Assembly: GCA_016865015.1 (NCBI GenBank)
Contig: CP018226.1
Coordinates: 2,697,001 to 2,761,000 of the forward strand
DNA length: 64,000 nucleotides
Origin: Rhizobiales bacterium IMCC20636
GTDB taxonomy: Bacteria > Pseudomonadota > Alphaproteobacteria > Rhizobiales > GCA-2746425
Reading direction: 5' to 3'
Under the pieces are notes generated by a model. The model saw only the letters and a program-made list of their open reading frames with translations. It was not told where the DNA came from and did no database searches. The position numbers were made by a program, and so were the translations under genes. Shown here piece by piece: positions 60,584-64,000 of the stretch (the stretch's first letter is position 1; each line of letters begins with the position of its first letter).

Positions 60584-60952
60584 TTACTCTGAGACTGGCG
60601 CAGATGGCACAGCAGATTCCGCTGGCAAATCCGGCAGAGCGCCAGGAAGTGCATCAAGAATCCCGTTGCCGGTACCGCCTAATTCTTCAGACCCAGGAAT
60701 AGTGTCAAGAATGGAACCGGACGTATTTTCAAGATTTGCAATAATGGACAATGATATTGATGTCGCAAAAAAGCCGATTGCCAGAAATGTGGTGGCACGG
60801 CTGAGCGCATTTGCGGCGCCGCGGCCGGTCATGAAATTACCGCCGCCGCCGCCGCCAATTCCAAGCGCACCGCCCTCGGAGCGCTGAAGAAGAATTACGG
60901 CGATCAATGAAAGAACGACCATCAGATGGATAACGATTATAACTGAGGACAT
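60584..60952 (-). CDS. secG: Preprotein translocase subunit SecG
   Basis: 122 residues with two membrane segments (about 3-20 and 52-72) joined by the SecG-typical glycine-rich loop ending in GRGAANALSRAT. The C-terminal tail (about 80-122) is acidic and proline-rich, longer than in E. coli but common in alphaproteobacteria. It is part of the SecYEG channel. Confidence 0.95.
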   Translation of the reverse strand: MSSVIIVIHLMVVLSLIAVILLQRSEGGALGIGGGGGGNFMTGRGAANALSRATTFLAIGFFATSISLSIIANLENTSGSILDTIPGSEELGGTGNGILDALPGALPDLPAESAVPSAPVSE

Positions 60953-61361
60953 TTGAACCCTGTGTCACGAATAAGACTGTTGCGCGCGCTTCTACACGAT
61001 CCCGACGGTATTTGCCAGAGGTGTTGCATGCTTCTTTTAACTGGGTGGCACCTCGGGTGTTTGCAAGTTTTGCAGGCGGTGGAAAAAATTAGAAGTCTCG
61101 CAATCCTGCAAACCGGTTTTGGAAAGCATTTGAAAGCAGACCTTGACTTCCTGCATTCGGGGGCGCATATGCCACTCATTGGAACGGGGCCGTTTCGGTT
61201 TAATGCCGAACAATGCTGACACAGCACTCCCCACAACCTCCCAATAGTCCCTGAGGTATGAGCGCCTAGACGCTCGCGCAGACTGGGACAATTTCGACCT
61301 AGTCCATGCGCCACATGAATCTGCAAAAAAGCAGATAAAGGGGCCAACAGAAAGATATTAC
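60953..61361. other. Intergenic region between secG and the DEAD-box helicase gene
   Basis: About 410 bases between divergent genes. One open frame on the plus strand (60953-61219) has no ribosome binding site or recognisable content. GAGCG and CGCTC near 61261-61275 form a small hairpin. I see no known RNA family by eye; the promoters of secG and the helicase should be here. Confidence 0.55.
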
Positions 61362-62648
61362 GTGACATTTGAATCTCTCGGCCTTGATCGGCCGATACTG
61401 AATGCGCTTGCCGTAGAAGGCTATACGCAACCCACCCCTATTCAAGCCAAAGCCATTCCCGTCATCATGCAAGGTCGTGATGTCGTCGGTATTGCCCAGA
61501 CGGGCACTGGCAAAACAGCTGCTTTTACCCTGCCGTTGCTACACCGGCTGATGCAGAACAAGATCAAGGTACAGCCGAACAGCGTTCGCGTATTGATTTT
61601 GTCGCCAACGCGGGAACTTGCATCGCAAATTGAAAAAGCCGTACGCAGCTATGGCGCAAAATTACCGCTCAAAACCGCAACCGTCATGGGTGGCGTATCC
61701 ATGCGCCCGCAGCGACAGAAGCTTGCACAAGGTGTCGACATTCTTGTTGCGACACCTGGTCGTCTGCTTGATCTTATTGATCAGAAGGCCTGTGATCTGA
61801 AACGTGTTGAGACACTTGTTCTTGATGAAGCCGACCAAATGCTGGATATCGGTTTCCTGCCTGCAATCCGCAAAGTCATTGCCATGGTCCCCAGGGACCG
61901 TCAGATGCTTCTGTTTTCAGCAACAATGCCCAAAGAAATTCGCGCATTGAGCAAGCAGCATCTGAAAGACCCGGTTGAGATTTCCGTGACACCTGTTGCC
62001 ACAACAGCAGAGCGGATTGAACAAAGCGTCATGCATGTTCAGCAACCGTCAAAAATGTTTGTGACAAGCAAATTGCTGAAAGAGCGACGTGGCGAACAGA
62101 CCATCGTCTTTACGCGTACGAAACGCGGCGCAGACAAGGTTGCCAAACGGCTTATTGCCGATGGCATCGATGCGGCTGCCATTCACGGCAACAAATCACA
62201 AAATCAGCGTGAAAAGGCGTTGGCAGCATTTCGCAACGGTGCGCTGCCTGTCCTGATTGCAACAGATATTGCAGCCCGCGGAATTGATGTTCCAGGCGTC
62301 AATCTGATTGTAAACTTTGATCTGCCGGAAGTCGCCGAAGTCTATGTGCACCGAATTGGCCGAACAGCCCGTGCCGGTGCCGCAGGTCAGGCAATCGCGT
62401 TGTGCTCACCGGAAGAGCGCAAGCTTTTGCGTGCAGTCGAACGGCTTATCAGCCAGGATATTGCCGTCATTGCTGCACCGGATGGTGTTGCAGCGGTTGA
62501 TCTGAGCGAAGAACCAGTCACCGAGCGCAAGACCGGACGGCCTAACAAACCAAACCGCAACAAGCGCCCGAACCAGAACTTTGGACGGCGACCAGCCGCC
62601 AAATCGCGTTCCCGGTCAGGTCAAAGGCACGCATCTGCGGCTAATTGA
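61362..62648 (+). CDS. DEAD-box ATP-dependent RNA helicase, RhlE-like
   Basis: 428 residues from a GTG start. Two RecA-like domains with motifs Q (QPTPIQ), I (AQTGTGKT), Ia (PTRELASQ), Ib (TPGRL), II (LDEADQML), III (SAT) and VI (HRIGRTARAG). The C-terminal ~45 residues are basic and Asn/Arg-rich (RPNKPNRNKRPNQNFGRRP), an unstructured RNA-binding tail. The family remodels structured RNA in ribosome assembly and decay. A terminator follows directly. Confidence 0.94.
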   Translation: MTFESLGLDRPILNALAVEGYTQPTPIQAKAIPVIMQGRDVVGIAQTGTGKTAAFTLPLLHRLMQNKIKVQPNSVRVLILSPTRELASQIEKAVRSYGAKLPLKTATVMGGVSMRPQRQKLAQGVDILVATPGRLLDLIDQKACDLKRVETLVLDEADQMLDIGFLPAIRKVIAMVPRDRQMLLFSATMPKEIRALSKQHLKDPVEISVTPVATTAERIEQSVMHVQQPSKMFVTSKLLKERRGEQTIVFTRTKRGADKVAKRLIADGIDAAAIHGNKSQNQREKALAAFRNGALPVLIATDIAARGIDVPGVNLIVNFDLPEVAEVYVHRIGRTARAGAAGQAIALCSPEERKLLRAVERLISQDIAVIAAPDGVAAVDLSEEPVTERKTGRPNKPNRNKRPNQNFGRRPAAKSRSRSGQRHASAAN

Positions 62649-62668
62649 CGAACCCAGTCTGACAACTG

Positions 62669-62702
62669 AAAAAGGGCTGCCAATGGCAGCCCTTTTTTTA
62701 TT
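62669..62702 (+). terminator. Rho-independent terminator of the helicase gene
   Basis: AAGGGCTGCC (62672-62681) and GGCAGCCCTT (62685-62694) form a 10-bp stem with a 3-base loop, followed by a run of T. It starts 20 bases past the helicase stop codon. Confidence 0.9.
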
Positions 62703-62739
62703 CTTTTTGACGTATCGCTTGCCGGAGCAAGGTCGGAGT

Positions 62740-63402
62740 TTAGCCCCCTCGCCGCCACATGGTCACGGGCTCGCCATTTGGCAGTGTGCCAGAAAAATAA
62801 TTCAATCCATCGCGACGCATTGTGGCCAGGACTGTTTTGTTATCATTGGCCAATAAATCAAATGACGCATTGTAACCGGTGAATGAATGGCCGAGTCGCC
62901 AGCGTTGAGACGCGGCAAGTGCCGGGTTTGCGCAGCCTTCCGTCTTCAACTTGCCTTTGTTGGAAGACTTCATTTGAAGATTGACGCCTGAATTGATCGA
63001 GATGTTGCAGGCGCAGTCTGCCCGCCCATCGGTCACCAGCCATTTCCCCTTCATATCTTGCTCGGTGCGGATTGTGCTTGTTGCCGCGCCGCCTGCGACT
63101 GCAGCCCCAATACCACCGCCCAGCCGTCCTCCAAGCTGCGTCAGAACATTGCGGCCAACATTGCGACCCACATTCTTGCCAACGGCATTTTTTGCAAAAT
63201 CCGCGCCTTTGGATGGTTTTGGCGGTGGGCCACCGGCAAGCTGAACAGAACATATTGCGCCAGTAGGAGTCGCTTCCATCACGGCAGACGCTTTGGCTGC
63301 CTCGGCCATGCTTTGAGCGGGATCGACCGACGCACCATTCTGCAACGACTGGCAACCGGCAAGCATTACTGCCATTACTCCCGTTAAAATAATTTTACTC
63401 AT
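62740..63402 (-). CDS. Lipoprotein with AprI/Inh-like (protease-inhibitor-type) C-terminal domain
   Basis: 220 residues. The lipobox VMLAGC (Cys17) marks a lipoprotein. A glycine-rich stretch (GRNVGRNVLTQLGGRLGGGIGAAVAGGAA, about 80-107, given in parts: KNVGRNVGRNV, LGGRLGGGIGA) resembles a membrane-inserting glycine-zipper. The C-terminal ~95 residues (from DMKGKWLVTDG) carry the AprI/Inh pattern: a CACN cysteine, a later GCAN cysteine, RWRLGHSF, and the end strand FSGTLPNGEPVTMWRR. AprI/Inh proteins inhibit serralysin-type metalloproteases. No such protease is in the window, so the target is unknown. Confidence 0.75.
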   Translation of the reverse strand: MSKIILTGVMAVMLAGCQSLQNGASVDPAQSMAEAAKASAVMEATPTGAICSVQLAGGPPPKPSKGADFAKNAVGKNVGRNVGRNVLTQLGGRLGGGIGAAVAGGAATSTIRTEQDMKGKWLVTDGRADCACNISINSGVNLQMKSSNKGKLKTEGCANPALAASQRWRLGHSFTGYNASFDLLANDNKTVLATMRRDGLNYFSGTLPNGEPVTMWRRGG

Positions 63403-63799
63403 AGTCCCCCCAAAATAAAAAGCAGCGAAACAGGTTCCCGCTCGCTACTTATTATTCATTTGTGACGGAACTTGGCAATTTATTTGTATAGTTTTGAATA
63501 CTTAAAATTCAAAGTTGCATTCATGCCGCTCCGAACCCTTGAGATTCCTGAAAAATCAGATCCAATTTTCGACAAAACCACTGAACGCTTACACAGTGTT
63601 ACAAAACAATATATCAACCAGACTGTTGTAAAATTGTTTGTTTCCGTGGGAACAGCTTCATCTGAAATCAAAAACTGCCATTACCAAATTCGACTTCCGC
63701 TGGAACAGCAAAGGGCTGTCCGTCAAAAAGCCGCTCGCGCCTGCTCAGCCGGAGGTTGTCAGCCATGGCCGTAAATGTGTCGGTCCCAAAGGGAACCAG
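63403..63799. other. Intergenic region upstream of the lipoprotein gene and downstream of tpiA
   Basis: About 400 bases between the lipoprotein gene start and the tpiA stop, both on the minus strand. A plus-strand open frame (63472-63774; 84 residues from an internal ATG at 63523) has no ribosome binding site and no recognisable family. No clear terminator for tpiA is visible. Confidence 0.5.
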
Positions 63800-64000
63800 T
63801 CAGCTTACAGCACGCAAAATGCCCAGAAAATCAGTTGCTTTCAAACTTGCTCCACCGACAAGGGCGCCGTTCACATCTGGAACGAGCATCAATTCCGAGG
63901 CATTTCCCGGCTTGACGGAACCACCATAAAGAAGGCGCATTGCAGTTCCTTCTTCAGAAAAGCGGCCTTCCAGAAAGCTGCGCACGAAGCCATGGACTTC
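63800..64000 (-). CDS. tpiA: Triosephosphate isomerase, C-terminal part (5' truncated by window edge)
   Basis: The frame is open through the right edge; about 66 residues are present. [16 protein letters not shown] and [11 protein letters not shown] are the phosphate-binding region of triosephosphate isomerase, the glycolytic enzyme interconverting dihydroxyacetone phosphate and glyceraldehyde 3-phosphate. In many Hyphomicrobiales tpiA is next to secG; here a helicase and a lipoprotein gene lie between them. Confidence 0.93.
   Translation of the reverse strand, partial: EVHGFVRSFLEGRFSEEGTAMRLLYGGSVKPGNASELMLVPDVNGALVGGASLKATDFLGILRAVS

Noticed and set aside
63523-63774. 84-codon plus-strand open frame (MPLRTLEIPEK) near tpiA
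   Set aside because: No ribosome binding site, no family, and the C-terminal part is repeat-like; coding status cannot be supported.

Overview
The window looks like chromosomal DNA from an alphaproteobacterium, most likely order Hyphomicrobiales (Rhizobiales). GC content is moderate, roughly 50-55% by eye. The evidence is gene order and family content: coaD-cyclophilin-cyclophilin-queA-tgt, secG-pyrG-VOC-kdsA, gor-DUF2059-rpiA, psd-pssA, a B12-dependent NrdJ, a DUF2865 protein, a CimA-type citramalate synthase and a GltX2-type glutamyl-tRNA synthetase. The genus cannot be fixed from the sequence. I see no rRNA, tRNA, CRISPR, phage, IS or replication origin.

Layout. 0-8.5 kb is an accessory stretch: the end of an ABC-F ATPase, a DUF2233 protein, an outer-membrane protein made of two tandem copies of one barrel domain, an orphan AMP-forming ligase, and a TAXI-type TRAP transporter. 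A frameshifted second copy of the DUF2233 gene follows, then a degenerate intergenic region with two inverted copies of a 30-nt hairpin repeat. 8.5-12.2 kb is nrdJ, behind a long upstream region with an NrdR-like box. 13.2-22.3 kb holds a response regulator and the tgt/queA/cyclophilin/coaD block. In that block the exported cyclophilin carries an alanine-rich coiled-coil tail of about 1,420 residues, which is the most unusual object here.

22.3-28.5 kb contains a LysE exporter and a PadR-adaptor-RND efflux operon. 28.5-34.1 kb contains psd-pssA (phosphatidylethanolamine synthesis), an ArsR regulator with an Atm1-like ABC exporter, and a LysM protein. 34.3-40.1 kb has a LOG-family hydrolase and a second RND efflux operon with a divergent TetR regulator. 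40.1-51.2 kb is mainly housekeeping: cimA, a GFA protein, cysS, a DUF2865 protein, gltX, an MFS transporter, nadE, a DODA-type dioxygenase and a second GFA protein. 51.2-58.8 kb has class II DAHP synthase, a YbdK-like ligase, gor, a DUF2059 protein, rpiA, kdsA and a VOC protein. 58.8-64 kb has pyrG and secG, then a DEAD-box helicase and an AprI/Inh-like lipoprotein placed between secG and the 3' end of tpiA.

Many genes are tightly coupled by 1- or 4-base start/stop overlaps: padR/adaptor, adaptor/RND, queA/tgt, coaD/giant cyclophilin, cysS/GFA, MFS/gltX and VOC/kdsA. Start codons given here were chosen by Shine-Dalgarno match, family length and signal-peptide position, and several differ from the longest reading frame.
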